Assembly (NCBI RefSeq): GCF_900169785.1 | Contig: NZ_FWER01000019.1 | Span: 223-64,222 of the forward strand | DNA: 64,000 bases | Reading direction: 5' to 3' | Origin: Rhizobium sullae | GTDB taxonomy: Bacteria > Pseudomonadota > Alphaproteobacteria > Rhizobiales > Rhizobiaceae | In this document: positions 54,210 through 63,698 of the stretch, in pieces | Position numbering within the stretch: the stretch's first letter is position 1 | How the letters are laid out: every line of letters starts with the position of its first letter | Notes under the pieces: model-generated | Seen by the model: the letters and a program-made list of their open reading frames with translations, nothing else | Told to the model about the DNA's origin: nothing | Databases searched by the model: none | Translations under genes and position numbers: made by a program

Positions 54210-54219
54210 GTGAACCGGC

Positions 54220-54735
54220 GTGAAGACACCCGCACCTGAAACGTTCGAGGGCCAGATCCTGGCCCTCCTTCCCTCGCTCCGGCGCTATTCGCGAAGCCTC
54301 ACCCGCTCCGACGCCGATGGCGAGGATCTGCTGCAGGACTGTGTCGAGAAAGTGCTTGCCCGCCGTTCGCAGTGGCGCGGCCTGAACCTGCGCGGCTGGG
54401 CACTGACCATCATGACCAATCTCTACCGCAACACGCGCCGCCAGACCCCGCCCGGCATGATGGTCGAGCTTGACAGTGCCGAGGTCGTGCCCTCGCCTGA
54501 GACGCCCGCCGACCCGCTGGAGCGCTTGCGACTGGAAGATGCGCTGAACAGCCTTTCGGCGGAGAGCCGTGCCGTGCTGATGCTGGTGGTCATCGAAGGC
54601 TATACCTACAGCGAGGTGGCCGCCGCGCTCGACATACCCGTCGGCACCGTCATGTCACGCCTGTCGCGCGCCCGCCAGAGGCTTGGGGACCGAATGAAGG
54701 CTGACAATGTGATTACGCTTCGGAGACCGAAATGA
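54220..54735 (+). CDS. ECF RNA polymerase sigma factor
   Basis: 171 residues starting at a GTG. Sigma region 2 (LALLPSLRRYSRSLTRSDAD, GEDLLQDCVEKVLARRSQWR, GWALTIMTNLYRNTRR) and region 4 (LNSLSAESRAVLMLVVIEGY, SEVAAALDIPVGTVMSRLSRARQRL). Its stop overlaps the ATG of the anti-sigma gene (54732-54735), the usual sigma/anti-sigma arrangement. It would direct polymerase to a small regulon, probably including this operon. Confidence 0.92.
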   Translation: MKTPAPETFEGQILALLPSLRRYSRSLTRSDADGEDLLQDCVEKVLARRSQWRGLNLRGWALTIMTNLYRNTRRQTPPGMMVELDSAEVVPSPETPADPLERLRLEDALNSLSAESRAVLMLVVIEGYTYSEVAAALDIPVGTVMSRLSRARQRLGDRMKADNVITLRRPK

Positions 54736-55514
54736 ACGAAACCAACCCGACCGTGCCCGAAGCGGACCTCCACGCCTATGCTGACGGGCAGTTGCCCGAA
54801 AGCGCCCGCGCCCGTGTCGAGACATGGCTGCAGGACAATCCCGAGGACGCCGCCAAGGTGACGGCATGGCAGGCACAGAATGCCGCGATCCGCGCGATGT
54901 TCGCGCCTTACGAAAAATCCAAGGAAAGCGACATCCTGCTGGTCACGCCGGAGAATGGCACTTCCATTTGGGCAAGACGCTCGGCCATCGCCGCAGCCGC
55001 CGTTTTCATCTTCGCGCTTGGCGCCCTTGCCGGTCATTACGGCCCTCCGCTCGTCCAGCAACCCGAGCTGAAGCTTGCCGCTTCCGAGACGCTGCCGGCA
55101 GAGGCACAGAACGCATTCCTGGTCTATGCAAGCGAGGTTCGCCACCCGGTCGAGGTCTTCGCCAACGAGGAGGCGCATCTGGCGACCTGGCTCGGCAAAC
55201 GGCTGTCGATCCCGAACCTGAAGGTGCCGGACCTGCAGTCCCTCGGCTTCCGGCTCGTCGGCGGACGGCTGCTACCGGTGGATGGAAAGCCGGGCGCGAT
55301 GTTCATGTACGAAAACCAGGCGGGCGAACGCCTGACCGCGCTGGTCGGCCGCAACAAGGCGAACCGGACGACGAGCTTCCGCTTCGCCTCCGCCGGCGGT
55401 GTCGAGACGTTCTACTGGATCGACGGCGAACTCGGTTATGCTGTCACCGGCGAGATTTCGCGCGACATGCTGCGGCAGGTGGCCGAGGAGTGCTACAAGC
55501 AGTTTCCGTCGTGA
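54732..55514 (+). CDS. Anti-sigma factor, single membrane helix
   Basis: 260 residues. N-terminal cytoplasmic anti-sigma domain (ADLHAYADGQLPESARARVE, AWQAQNAAIRAMF), one membrane helix about residues 80-100 (SAIAAAAVFIFALGALAG), and a periplasmic domain (about 105-260; LVGGRLLPVDGKPGAMFMYE, GGVETFYWIDGELGYAVTGE). No CxxxC zinc motif, so probably a non-zinc anti-sigma. It likely holds the sigma factor at the membrane until a periplasmic signal releases it. Confidence 0.88.
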   Translation: MNETNPTVPEADLHAYADGQLPESARARVETWLQDNPEDAAKVTAWQAQNAAIRAMFAPYEKSKESDILLVTPENGTSIWARRSAIAAAAVFIFALGALAGHYGPPLVQQPELKLAASETLPAEAQNAFLVYASEVRHPVEVFANEEAHLATWLGKRLSIPNLKVPDLQSLGFRLVGGRLLPVDGKPGAMFMYENQAGERLTALVGRNKANRTTSFRFASAGGVETFYWIDGELGYAVTGEISRDMLRQVAEECYKQFPS

Positions 55515-55517
55515 CGA

Positions 55518-55907
55518 TCAGCGCAGCGGATCGTTGGAAAGCTCGATCGGCTTTCCATGCGGTGTCGCTTCCGCGGCACGCTGCCAGCTCTCCTGCAGCA
55601 AACGGACGGTACCAGCATCGGCGATGCCCTTGCTGACAAGGAGCGAGGAAAGCGCTGCAACCCAGCAGTCGAAATAATCGCTGCCGTCGATTGCCCGGCC
55701 AGGCGTGTGCAGTTCGACCGAAAGCGTCTCCGCCCATTCGCTCCATGTGAAGAGACTGCGTTCGTGGAGGTGTACCGTCATTGCAAAAGCTGCAGCCGCC
55801 CAGGGCTCGGGAAAGACGGGCTCGCCATCGGCGGATTTCGGCAGTTCGGGCAATCGCGCCAGCGGCGAAGCCGTTTCACACAGGCTCAAGATAGCTCTCC
55901 CAGGCAT
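55518..55907 (-). CDS. Nitrile hydratase accessory protein
   Basis: 129 residues. TASPLARLPELPKSADGEPVF, FPEPWAAAAFAMTVHLHERS and ESWQRAAEATPHGKPIELSN are the conserved blocks of the nitrile hydratase activator family. The ATG at 55907 gives a 32-bp overlap with the beta gene; a TTG at 55889, preceded by GGGAGA, gives the common family start and may be the real one. Its product probably helps insert cobalt or assemble the enzyme. Confidence 0.85.
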   Translation of the reverse strand: MPGRAILSLCETASPLARLPELPKSADGEPVFPEPWAAAAFAMTVHLHERSLFTWSEWAETLSVELHTPGRAIDGSDYFDCWVAALSSLLVSKGIADAGTVRLLQESWQRAAEATPHGKPIELSNDPLR

Positions 55908-56535
55908 CGATCGACACCGTCAGCGAGGAATCGGCGCCCTCGCCCCAGATTTCCTTCCCGTCGAACGCGACGGTATAGACCCATTGCGGATTCTCGCCCT
56001 TGCCATGCGCATTGTCGTCCGGGAACACAAAGGAGCCCTGCACCGCCTCGATCACGCCGCTCCTGGCACGCGCATAGCGCGGCAACCGGGTATGCGTTTC
56101 CGGATTGAAATTCTTCGTCCGGACCTTGTCGCCGACGGCAAAGCGCGCAGCCGTTTCCACCGGACGGTCGCAAGCGCCTCCGCGCGCCAGAACGCTTGCA
56201 ACCATATCCGCCTTCAGAACCCGTTTCGGCACCGCTCCGGCCGTCTGCTTGTGCCCGGCGTCGATCTCCGCAGCCGTTGCGAACCCGTGCCGCTCGAGCA
56301 GCACTTCCAGCGCCCGCATCCATATTTCATAATAGCTTGCAGAAAGATAATCAGCCGGCGGAATGTTCTCGCGCGCGTGCCGGCTCTCGTCGATCGTCCA
56401 GGCGCCGAAGGCACCGCAGGATAGCGTCAGGCCAAGCGCTCGTTTCTCCCATTCGGCATGGAAATACGGCTCGTCCTTTTCAGGCGCGACCGGCCCGAAC
56501 CCCATCTGTCCGCCAAGATCGTGCGGCCCATTCAT
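55876..56535 (-). CDS. nthB: Nitrile hydratase beta subunit
   Basis: 219 residues. [20 protein letters not shown] is the canonical start, then [20 protein letters not shown]; the C-terminal SH3-like domain [25 protein letters not shown] and [12 protein letters not shown] is complete. It pairs with the alpha subunit to hydrate nitriles to amides. Its ATG overlaps the alpha stop (ATGA). Confidence 0.95.
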   Translation of the reverse strand: MNGPHDLGGQMGFGPVAPEKDEPYFHAEWEKRALGLTLSCGAFGAWTIDESRHARENIPPADYLSASYYEIWMRALEVLLERHGFATAAEIDAGHKQTAGAVPKRVLKADMVASVLARGGACDRPVETAARFAVGDKVRTKNFNPETHTRLPRYARARSGVIEAVQGSFVFPDDNAHGKGENPQWVYTVAFDGKEIWGEGADSSLTVSIDAWESYLEPV

Positions 56536-57164
56536 GCGGCAACTCCCGGCGCTGAGGCAATTGCTGTTCCGATCATCGCATCGCGGCTGACGAGACCGGC
56601 GAGTTGCTGCTCGCTCAGACCTTCCGTTCCCTCGGGACGCTCGGGAATGACGAGATAGCGCAGCTCGGCCGTCGAATCCCAGACGCGGATTTTCTTCTCC
56701 GCCGGGAGCGTCAGGCCGAATTCGGCAAGCACGCCGCGCGGATCGATCACGACCCGCGCGCGATAGGCCGGCGCCTTGTACCAGACCGGCGGCAGGCCGA
56801 GCACCGACCATGGATAACAGGAGCAAAGCGTGCAGACGACGAGGTTGTGGGTCTCCGGCGTATTGAAGACCGCGCGCATATGTTCGCCTTGCCGTCCGGT
56901 ATAACCGAGGCTCGCGATCGCCGCCGTAGCATCGGTCTTCAGCCATTCGGCAAACGCGGCATCGCTCCAGGCCTTAGCAACGACATGGGCGCCGTTGCGC
57001 GGGCCGATCTTCGTCTCATAGGTCTCGACGATCGCATCGATCGCCGCCGGATCGATCAACCCCTTCTCCGTCAGCACCGTCTCCAGTGCTTTCACACGCG
57101 CCTGCATGTCGGAATAGCGGTTGTCGTGATGATGGTCGTGGTCGTGATCAGGATGATCGTGCAA
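56532..57164 (-). CDS. nthA: Nitrile hydratase alpha subunit (cobalt type), His-rich N-terminus
   Basis: 210 residues. The metal claw [20 protein letters not shown] has CTLCSC, the Thr variant of cobalt enzymes (iron enzymes have CSLCSC). Catalytic start is a TTG at 57164, supported by GGAGGG eight bases before it; the next in-frame ATG is at 57107. The TTG start gives an unusual N-terminal tail [20 protein letters not shown] with eight His, absent from typical alpha subunits. It hydrates nitriles with the beta subunit; two subunits and an accessory protein form one operon. The His-rich tail could store or sense metal. Confidence 0.93.
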   Translation of the reverse strand: MHDHPDHDHDHHHDNRYSDMQARVKALETVLTEKGLIDPAAIDAIVETYETKIGPRNGAHVVAKAWSDAAFAEWLKTDATAAIASLGYTGRQGEHMRAVFNTPETHNLVVCTLCSCYPWSVLGLPPVWYKAPAYRARVVIDPRGVLAEFGLTLPAEKKIRVWDSTAELRYLVIPERPEGTEGLSEQQLAGLVSRDAMIGTAIASAPGVAA

Positions 57165-57262
57165 GACGAGGCCCTCCGCGCATGAAACCTTATCTTAAGG
57201 CGCTTGGAGGCAACCCGCCAAGCCAATCTATGCGCCTTGCGGTTTTTCGATAATCTCGGCAC

Positions 57263-58542
57263 ATGAACATTCTGATTCTCGGCGCAACTGGTTTCATCGG
57301 CTCCGCCGTCGCCGCCCGTCTGGCGGCAGATGGCCATGTCGTAAGCGGCCTTGCCCGCACTTCCGTCCAGGCCCGGATCAAATGGCCCGATGTCCGCTGG
57401 CTGCGCGCCGATCTCGCGCACATGACCACAGCTGCCGATTGGCAGGAGACACTGAAAGACCAGCATGTGGTCGTCAACTGCGCAGGCGCCCTGCAGGACG
57501 GCCTCTCTGACGATCTTGCCGCATCACAGGCAGATGCGATGCTGGCGCTCTATGCTGCGGCCAAGATATCGAACATCCGCCTCATCATCCAGATCTCAGC
57601 AAACACGAGTGGTCCAGTTGCCGATCTGCCGTTCCTCGCCACAAAACGCCGCGCCGATAATGCCCTTGCGTCAAGTGGTTTATCTTACGTCATTCTACGC
57701 CCGGCGCTCGTTCTCGGCCGCAATTCGCACGGCGGTTCAGCACTCTTACGAGCACTCGCGTCTCTGCCATTTGGGTTGCCGCTTATCCATTCCCAAAGCC
57801 CGGTCGAGACGATCGACATCAAGGATGTCGCTGCCGCCGTCAACGCAGCGGTCTCCGGCGAAATTGCCAGTGGAAGCGACGTCGCGCTCGCATCCGGAGA
57901 GACGTTAACGCTCTCCGACCTCGTGAAACTGCATCGGACGTGGCTGGGCCTTCCGCCCGCGCCCGTCATCCCCATCCCAACAGCGTTGGCAAAGCCCTTA
58001 ACTTGGCTTGCCGATATCGCCGGACGCCTCGGCTGGCGCTCACCCTTGCGTTCGACCGCCATGGCCGTCATGTCCAAGGGCGTCACAAGCAGCGGAACGA
58101 TTCCGACCATCCCCAGCGGCTCGGCCGCGGCTACACTGGCAGCCAACCCGTCGGGCATTCAAGATCTGTGGTTCGCGCGCCTCTATCTGCTGAAGCCGCT
58201 GATGGTCGTATGCCTCGCACTGTTTTGGTTGCTATCCGGCATTATTCCGCTTCTGTCGCCAAAAGCGGCAAGTCAGCCTCTTCTACCCTTCATGCCGACC
58301 GCCGCGGCGATGGCACTCACCCTTTCACCTGCGCCGTCGACATCGCGCTCGGTGCAGCACTCCTTTTCCGGCCCATCGCCCGCAAAGCCCTCCTTGGCAT
58401 GCTCGCCGTTGCTGTCGCCTATCTGGCCGGAGGTTCACTTCTGGAGCCCGAACTTTGGCTCGATCCGCTGGGACCGCTCGTCAAAGTCCTGCCGTCGTTG
58501 CTGCTGACGCTCGTCACCCTCGCCGTCCTGGATGAACGCTAA
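57263..58542 (+). pseudogene. Frameshifted NDUFA9-like epimerase with C-terminal DoxX-like region
   Basis: Starts normally, MNILILGATGFIGSAVAARL, with the Rossmann glycine loop, and stays in frame to about 58320. From there the matching C-terminus (GAALLFRPIARKALLGMLAV, EPELWLDPLGPLVKVLPSLL) is in another frame, ending at TAA 58540-58542. One missing base near 58320-58335 would restore a protein of about 425 residues: an NAD-dependent epimerase/dehydratase fused to four DoxX-like membrane helices. Either a recent pseudogene or a sequence error. Confidence 0.75.
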
Positions 58543-59019
58543 TGCTTGCGCAATGTCTCCTGCACGCCCACGTGATCGGCGCAACGGTCCTCTTCGGAAC
58601 AGGTGCGGGCATCGCCTTCTTCATGGTCGCGGCGCACCGGACACGCGATCCAAAACTGATTGCGCATGTCGCGGGGACAGTAGTGGTTGCCGATACGCTC
58701 TTCACGGCCACGGCCGTCATTCTCCAGCCGGTGACAGGGGTATCTGCTTGCCCGCATCGTCGGCTGGGATTTCAGTGAAGGCTGGATCGCGCTTTCCCTC
58801 CTGCTCTATGTCGTCACCGGCCTCTTCTGGCTGCCGGTCGTTTGGATACAGATCAGGCTTCGCGACCTGGCGCGGTGGGCAAGCACCAGCGGCGTTCCGC
58901 TTCCGGACGAATATTTCCGCCTCTAGCGGATATGGTTCGCGTGCGGTTTCCCCGCATTCTTCGCCGTCGCCGGCATTCTCTGGCTGATGCTCAACAAGCC
59001 CTCGCTCGCATTAATTTAG
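58542..59019 (+). pseudogene. Decayed DUF2269 membrane protein
   Basis: Begins on TAATG with the gene upstream: MLAQCLLHAHVIGATVLFGT and TVVVADTLFTATAVILQPVTG are typical DUF2269. After the run of four G near 58735 the reading frame is lost; one extra G there restores YLLARIVGWDFSEGWIALS and LLYVVTGLFWLPVVWIQIRL. A second defect, an in-frame TAG at about 58924 (RL-stop-RIWFA), lies further on. The original end is at 59017-59019. Two independent lesions argue for real decay rather than a single sequencing error. Confidence 0.7.
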
Positions 59020-59187
59020 CTGCCGCAGCGTTAGCTAAATTGCCGTACGTCATGTGGGATGCGATCAAGGTCAACCCTGCGATGGCGTAAACACCTGAAA
59101 CAAAAGAGCTAATCCCAATGATCCCGAGGCCAAATCCGGTTTGCGTGATATCCTTCGCCGGCTTGCAAGCAGGGGAAAGGCATTGCG

Positions 59188-59430
59188 ATGAACAGGATCA
59201 TTCTTCCCGCATTCGCTGTCGCTACTGTTTTTGCTTCTTGGGCGACCGCCGGCGATTACCACAATCTAAAAGAGGGCGAGTACCAAATTCCCGGACATCC
59301 CTATAAGTCCGCGGAGAACTGTCCGCGCATCGCACCGGTCGGCGAGTTCGACCGCCGCTGCGACATCCCGCTCTTGGGCTACCGCAACTTTACCGACCCG
59401 ACGATCATAGTGCAGTCTGGCGGGTTATGA
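59188..59430 (+). CDS. Small secreted protein with two Cys
   Basis: 80 residues. Signal peptide about 1-22 (IILPAFAVATVFASWATAG). Mature part DYHNLKEGEYQIPGHPYKSA, then ENCPRIAPVGEFDRRCDIPL with two Cys that could form a disulphide. AGGGGAAAGGC precedes the ATG. Not recognised. Confidence 0.6.
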   Translation: MNRIILPAFAVATVFASWATAGDYHNLKEGEYQIPGHPYKSAENCPRIAPVGEFDRRCDIPLLGYRNFTDPTIIVQSGGL

Positions 59431-59488
59431 TCGAATCGGCGGACGACTGCTTTGGATCGTCCGCCTTCTCCGTCGAAGGATCTTCCCA

Positions 59489-60082
59489 TTATTTCAACAT
59501 CGGCCAGAGGCTAACCACCAAGAGCGCCGCCATGGTGACGTTGAACCATTTGAGCCGTACCGGGTCGGATAGCCATTCGCGCAATGCGGAGCCGAAACCG
59601 GCCCAAGTCGAAACACTCGGAACGTTGACCGCCGCAAAGGCCAGGCCGACGATCAGCACGCTTGCGACGTAAAGTTCTGGATTGGTGTAAGTCGCCATCG
59701 CCGTCACTGCCATAACCCAGGCCTTGGGATTGACCCATTGGAAGGCGGCTGCCGCAACGAATGACATCGGCTTGACGCTTTCCATGCCCTCGCTCAGCGA
59801 CCGTGACGTCGCGATCTTCCAGGCGATCCGGACAAGATAGATGCCGCCCCCGAATTTCAGCGCTGTATAAAGCGCAGGCACCGTATGCAGCAACGCGCCG
59901 AGCCCGAGGCCGACGCCGAGAAGCAGCGAGAAAAACCCAGCGCCAATGCCGAACATATGCGGGATCGTCCGGCGAAAGCCAAAATTCGCGCCCGATGCAA
60001 AAAGCATCATGTTGTTCGGCCCCGGCGTGATCGAGGTCGTGAAGGCAAAAAGAACGAGTGCCAGAAACGTATCCAGCGGCAT
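59489..60082 (-). CDS. LysE family exporter
   Basis: 197 residues, six membrane helices. FALVLFAFTTSITPGPNNMM-type start (TPGPNNMM), RTIPHMFGIGAGFFSLLLGV, and AAAFQWVNPKAWVMAVTAMA in the middle. LysE/RhtB exporters remove amino acids. Substrate unknown; no regulator is adjacent. Confidence 0.92.
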   Translation of the reverse strand: MPLDTFLALVLFAFTTSITPGPNNMMLFASGANFGFRRTIPHMFGIGAGFFSLLLGVGLGLGALLHTVPALYTALKFGGGIYLVRIAWKIATSRSLSEGMESVKPMSFVAAAAFQWVNPKAWVMAVTAMATYTNPELYVASVLIVGLAFAAVNVPSVSTWAGFGSALREWLSDPVRLKWFNVTMAALLVVSLWPMLK

Positions 60083-60242
60083 GGAACCTCCCGCGGATCG
60101 TCATCAACCACGTCGATCCCTGTCAATCAGGCAGCTAACCGACCATTATTCCTTAAGCCAGATAATCATTGTCACAGTGACAGGATTGCTTGAAAGATGA
60201 CGCGGCTGCGCAATCTTTGGAAGAAAAACGGAAGATTCGGCC

Positions 60243-61091
60243 ATGCAAGACGACCCCATTCCCAAGATCACCTTTCCGAACGGCATCGAAGTCCCGGCCC
60301 TCGGCCAGGGCACCTGGAACATGGGAGAGCGGGCGTCGGAAGCCGAGCGCGAAATCTCGAGCCTCAAGGCCGGCATCGAGCTCGGCATGACACTGATCGA
60401 CACGGCCGAAATGTACGGCGAGGGCGACTCCGAACGCATCGTTGGCCGCGCCATCAAGGGCCGGCGCGACGGGCTGTTCATCGTGACCAAGGTCTATCCG
60501 TGGAATGCCAGCCGCAGGGGGACGATCGAGGCCTGCGAGAGAAGCCTCTCCCGTCTTGGTGTCGACCAGATCGATCTCTACTTGCTGCATTGGCGTGGTG
60601 AACATCCGCTTGCCGACACGGTCGAGGCCTTCGAGGACCTGAAGGACGCCGGAAAGATCGGCACCTGGGGTGTTTCGAATTTCGATATCGGCGACATGGA
60701 GGAACTGCTTACCGTCCCAGGCGGCAGGCTTGTCGCCACCAACCAGGTTCTCTACAATCTCGCGCGGCGCGGCATCGAGTACGATCTACTGCCTTGGTGC
60801 CAGAAGCACGATATCCCGGTCATGGCTTATTCGCCGATCGAGCAGGGCCGCATCCTGCACAATCCCGAGCTCATCCGCATCGCCAAGGCCAATCAGGCGA
60901 CACCGGCGCAGGTTGCCCTCGCCTTTCTTCTCGAACGCGACGGCGTAATCGCCATCCCGAAGACGTCGAATGCCGAACGCGCCGCCGAAAACCGCGATTG
61001 CGTATCGCTCGATATCAGCGACGAGGATTGGGCAGCCCTCGACGCCGCCTTCCCGCCGCCGACTCGCAAATCGGCGCTCGAAATGCTCTGA
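60243..61091 (+). CDS. Aldo/keto reductase
   Basis: 282 residues. Catalytic Asp/Tyr in [20 protein letters not shown], Lys in [15 protein letters not shown], His in [25 protein letters not shown]-loop [23 protein letters not shown] of the 2,5-diketo-D-gluconate-reductase style. Substrate unknown. Confidence 0.92.
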   Translation: MQDDPIPKITFPNGIEVPALGQGTWNMGERASEAEREISSLKAGIELGMTLIDTAEMYGEGDSERIVGRAIKGRRDGLFIVTKVYPWNASRRGTIEACERSLSRLGVDQIDLYLLHWRGEHPLADTVEAFEDLKDAGKIGTWGVSNFDIGDMEELLTVPGGRLVATNQVLYNLARRGIEYDLLPWCQKHDIPVMAYSPIEQGRILHNPELIRIAKANQATPAQVALAFLLERDGVIAIPKTSNAERAAENRDCVSLDISDEDWAALDAAFPPPTRKSALEML

Positions 61092-61118
61092 AAAGGCGGC
61101 GGCGAGCCAGACGCCGGT

Positions 61119-61691
61119 TCACATTCCCTGCGGGCCGCGGTTCATGGCCGCGATGCCTGTGCGGCAGACTTCGATCAGGCCGAGCGGCTTCATGATCGCC
61201 ACGAACTGATCGATGTTCGAGGACTTGCCTGTGATTTCCAGAATGAAATGCTCGACGGTCGCATCGACTACTTTGGCATGGAAGGCATCGGCAAGACGCA
61301 ACGTCTCGGCGCGCGTTTCGCCGGTCCCGACCACCTTGACGAGCGCCACTTCCCGTTCGATCGGCCGCTCCTGCCCGAGTTCGCGGGCGCGCACCGTCAG
61401 ATCCACGACGCGATGCACCGGCACGATGCGCTCGAGCTGCGCCTTGATCTGCTCCAGCACATGCGGCGTACCGCGCGTCACGATGGTGATGCGCGACAGA
61501 TGCGCCTGATGCTCAGTTTCGGAGACCGTCAGACTTTCGATGTTGTAGCCCCGGCCGGAGAAGAGGCCGATGACGCGGGCAAGGACGCCTGGCTCGTTAT
61601 CGACGAGGATCGAAAGGGTATGGTTCTCGGCGGCTGCGGTTTCCGGCGAGATGAAGTAGGCGGAGCCTGTCGGCTGTAGATGTGCGTTCAT
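61119..61691 (-). CDS. ilvN: Acetolactate synthase regulatory subunit
   Basis: 190 residues from the ATG at 61691 (MNAHLQPTGSAYF). ACT domain about residues 25-100: HTLSILVDNEPGVLARVIGLF, SGRGYNIESLTVSETEHQAH; the C-terminal domain (EREVALVKVVGTGETRAETL) follows. It confers feedback inhibition by valine. It is 25 bp downstream of the large-subunit gene and shares its leader. Called ilvH in some rhizobial genomes. Confidence 0.95.
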   Translation of the reverse strand: MNAHLQPTGSAYFISPETAAAENHTLSILVDNEPGVLARVIGLFSGRGYNIESLTVSETEHQAHLSRITIVTRGTPHVLEQIKAQLERIVPVHRVVDLTVRARELGQERPIEREVALVKVVGTGETRAETLRLADAFHAKVVDATVEHFILEITGKSSNIDQFVAIMKPLGLIEVCRTGIAAMNRGPQGM

Positions 61692-61716
61692 TGTCTTGGC
61701 TTCCTCACCTTCGATA

Positions 61717-63510
61717 TCAAACGAGCTGACGGCCCTTGGCGTCGATCGCATTGGCGACCGCTTCGTCCGTGGCTTCGTCCGGCAGCAGCATCTCGTTATG
61801 CGCCTTGCCCGACGGGATCATCGGGAAGCAGTTGGCGAGATTGGCGACGCGGCAATCCAAGATGACCGGCTTTTTCACGTCGATCATCTCCTGGATCGTA
61901 CCGTCGAGGTCATCCGGCTTTTCGCAGCGCAGGCCGACGGCGCCATAGGCCTCCGCCAGCTTCACGAAGTCCGGCATCGCCTCCGTATAGGAGTTGGACA
62001 GCCGGTTGCCGTGCAGCAGCTGCTGCCACTGGCGGACCATGCCCATGTATTGGTTGTTCATGATGAAGATCTTGATCGGCGCATTGTGCTGGATCGCCGC
62101 CGACATTTCCTGGATGCACATCTGGATCGAGGCATCGCCGGCAATATCGATGACGAGGCTTTCGGGATGGGCGATCTGCACGCCGAGCGCTGCGGGCAGG
62201 CCGTAACCCATCGTGCCGAGGCCGCCCGAGGTCATCCAGCGGTTCGGCTGTTCGAAGCCGAAGAACTGCGCTGCCCACATCTGATGCTGGCCAACTTCGG
62301 TGGTGATGTAGGTGTCGCGGTCCTTTGTCAGTTCATAAAGACGCTCGAGCGCGTATTGCGGCATGATGACGTCGTTACTCTTCGTGTAGGCGAAGGAATT
62401 GCGCGCGCGCCAGCGTGCGATGCTCGTCCACCAGTCGGAAAGTTGGCCCTTCTCCGGCCTCTTCGGCAGGGCACGCCACAGGCGGACCATGTCTTCCAGC
62501 ACGTACGCGACGTCGCCGCGGATGGGGATGTCGACGCGAACGTTCTTGTTGATCGAGGACGGGTCGATGTCGATGTGGATCTTCTTGGAATTCGGTGAGA
62601 AGGCATTGATGCGGCCGGTAATGCGGTCGTCGAAGCGGGCGCCGATGCAGACCATGACGTCGCAATCGTGCATCGCCATGTTGGCCTCGTAGGAACCATG
62701 CATGCCGAGCATCTTCAGCCAGTTTTTGCCGGAGGCCGGATAGGCGCCAAGGCCCATCAGCGTCGAAGTGATCGGGAAGTCGGTGAGTTCCACCAGCTCG
62801 CGCAGTAGCCTGCAGGCTTCCGGACCGGAATTGATGACGCCGCCGCCGGAATAGATGACAGGACGGCGCGCATTGGCCATCAGCTCGATTGCCGCATGAA
62901 TCTGGTTGAGATCGCCCTGGAGTTTCGGCTGATAGCTTCTCTGAATCGTATGATCGGACGGCGGCGTATAGGTGCCTGTCGCGAACTGGACGTCCTTCGG
63001 AATATCGACGACGACCGGGCCGGGCCGGCCGGACTGGGCGATGCGGAAGGCTTCATGGATAACGGCAGCGAGCTCGTTGACATCCTTGACCAGCCAGTTG
63101 TGCTTGGTGCAAGGCCGCGTGATCCCGACGGTATCGCATTCCTGGAAGGCGTCTGAACCGATGAGCGAGGTCGGCACCTGGCCGGTGAGGCAGACGAGCG
63201 GGATCGAATCCATCAGAGCGTCCTGCAGCGGCGTGACGGCATTGGTTGCACCCGGACCGGAGGTGACCAGCATGACGCCGACCTTGCCGGTCGAGCGGGC
63301 ATAGCCTTCGGCGGCATGGCCGGCGCCCTGCTCATGGCGGACGAGGATATGCTTGATCTCGTCCTGCTGGAAGATCTCGTCATAGATCGGCAGCACGGCG
63401 CCGCCCGGATAGCCGAAGAGATGCTCGACACCGTTGTCCTTCAGCGCCCGCAGAACGATTTCCGCTCCTGTCATCCGATTGTCTGCCGTCTGCTTGTCCG
63501 TGCCCGTCAT
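61717..63510 (-). CDS. ilvB: Acetolactate synthase catalytic subunit
   Basis: 597 residues. Thiamine diphosphate enzyme: catalytic Glu region FGYPGGAVLPIYDEIFQQDE, domain contacts TSGPGATNAVTPLQDALMDS, ThDP-Mg motif IDIAGDASIQMCIQEMSAAI followed by MNNQYMGM. It makes acetolactate and acetohydroxybutyrate, the first common step of branched-chain amino acid synthesis; ilvC at 36.4-37.4 kb carries out the next. Upstream lies an attenuator with a leader peptide. Called ilvI in some rhizobial genomes. Confidence 0.97.
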   Translation of the reverse strand: MTGTDKQTADNRMTGAEIVLRALKDNGVEHLFGYPGGAVLPIYDEIFQQDEIKHILVRHEQGAGHAAEGYARSTGKVGVMLVTSGPGATNAVTPLQDALMDSIPLVCLTGQVPTSLIGSDAFQECDTVGITRPCTKHNWLVKDVNELAAVIHEAFRIAQSGRPGPVVVDIPKDVQFATGTYTPPSDHTIQRSYQPKLQGDLNQIHAAIELMANARRPVIYSGGGVINSGPEACRLLRELVELTDFPITSTLMGLGAYPASGKNWLKMLGMHGSYEANMAMHDCDVMVCIGARFDDRITGRINAFSPNSKKIHIDIDPSSINKNVRVDIPIRGDVAYVLEDMVRLWRALPKRPEKGQLSDWWTSIARWRARNSFAYTKSNDVIMPQYALERLYELTKDRDTYITTEVGQHQMWAAQFFGFEQPNRWMTSGGLGTMGYGLPAALGVQIAHPESLVIDIAGDASIQMCIQEMSAAIQHNAPIKIFIMNNQYMGMVRQWQQLLHGNRLSNSYTEAMPDFVKLAEAYGAVGLRCEKPDDLDGTIQEMIDVKKPVILDCRVANLANCFPMIPSGKAHNEMLLPDEATDEAVANAIDAKGRQLV

Positions 63511-63575
63511 GTTTTCTGTTCCATTTTGACTGCTGGGATTGAGGTCTTTGGTGCGGATGCCTGGATTTCAGGCAT

Positions 63576-63599
63576 AAAAAAAGGCCCCAGAGGGAGCCT
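63576..63599 (-). terminator. ilv leader terminator hairpin
   Basis: Minus strand: AGGCTCC, loop CTCT, GGGGCCT (arms 63593-63599 and 63582-63588, one G-U pair), then seven T (63576-63582). It is the terminator stem of the ilvB-ilvN attenuator, about 70 bases before the ilvB start. Confidence 0.85.
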
Positions 63600-63606
63600 G
63601 TCATCT

Positions 63607-63656
63607 AGCGCATGGGTGGCTGTCGCCGGATGGTTACACCATCCTGCCCATGCGCT
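63607..63656 (-). promoter_or_regulatory. ilv attenuator long hairpin
   Basis: Outer arms AGCGCATGGG and CCCATGCGCT (63607-63616 and 63647-63656), 10 bp, perfect; inner arms GGATGG and CCATCC (63628-63633 and 63639-63644), 6 bp, perfect. The leader peptide codons from about 63634 to 63660 lie inside it, so a ribosome moving through or stalling on the upstream Val-Leu-Ile-Val-Val codons decides whether it forms, as in classic attenuators. Confidence 0.8.
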
Positions 63657-63690
63657 TTCCCACCACAATAAGAACCGCTGCGATTTTCAT
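63634..63690 (-). CDS. ilvB leader peptide
   Basis: 18 residues, MKIAAVLIVVGKRMGRMV, from ATG 63690 to TAA 63634. Residues 6-10 are Val-Leu-Ile-Val-Val, the control codons of branched-chain attenuation. No ribosome-binding site precedes the ATG. A promoter TTGACG-17-TATCAA (63727-63699) places transcription start at about 63690-63692, essentially on the ATG, so the leader mRNA is probably leaderless, as known for the trp leader of Sinorhizobium. Confidence 0.85.
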   Translation of the reverse strand: MKIAAVLIVVGKRMGRMV

Positions 63691-63698
63691 GGGCGCAA

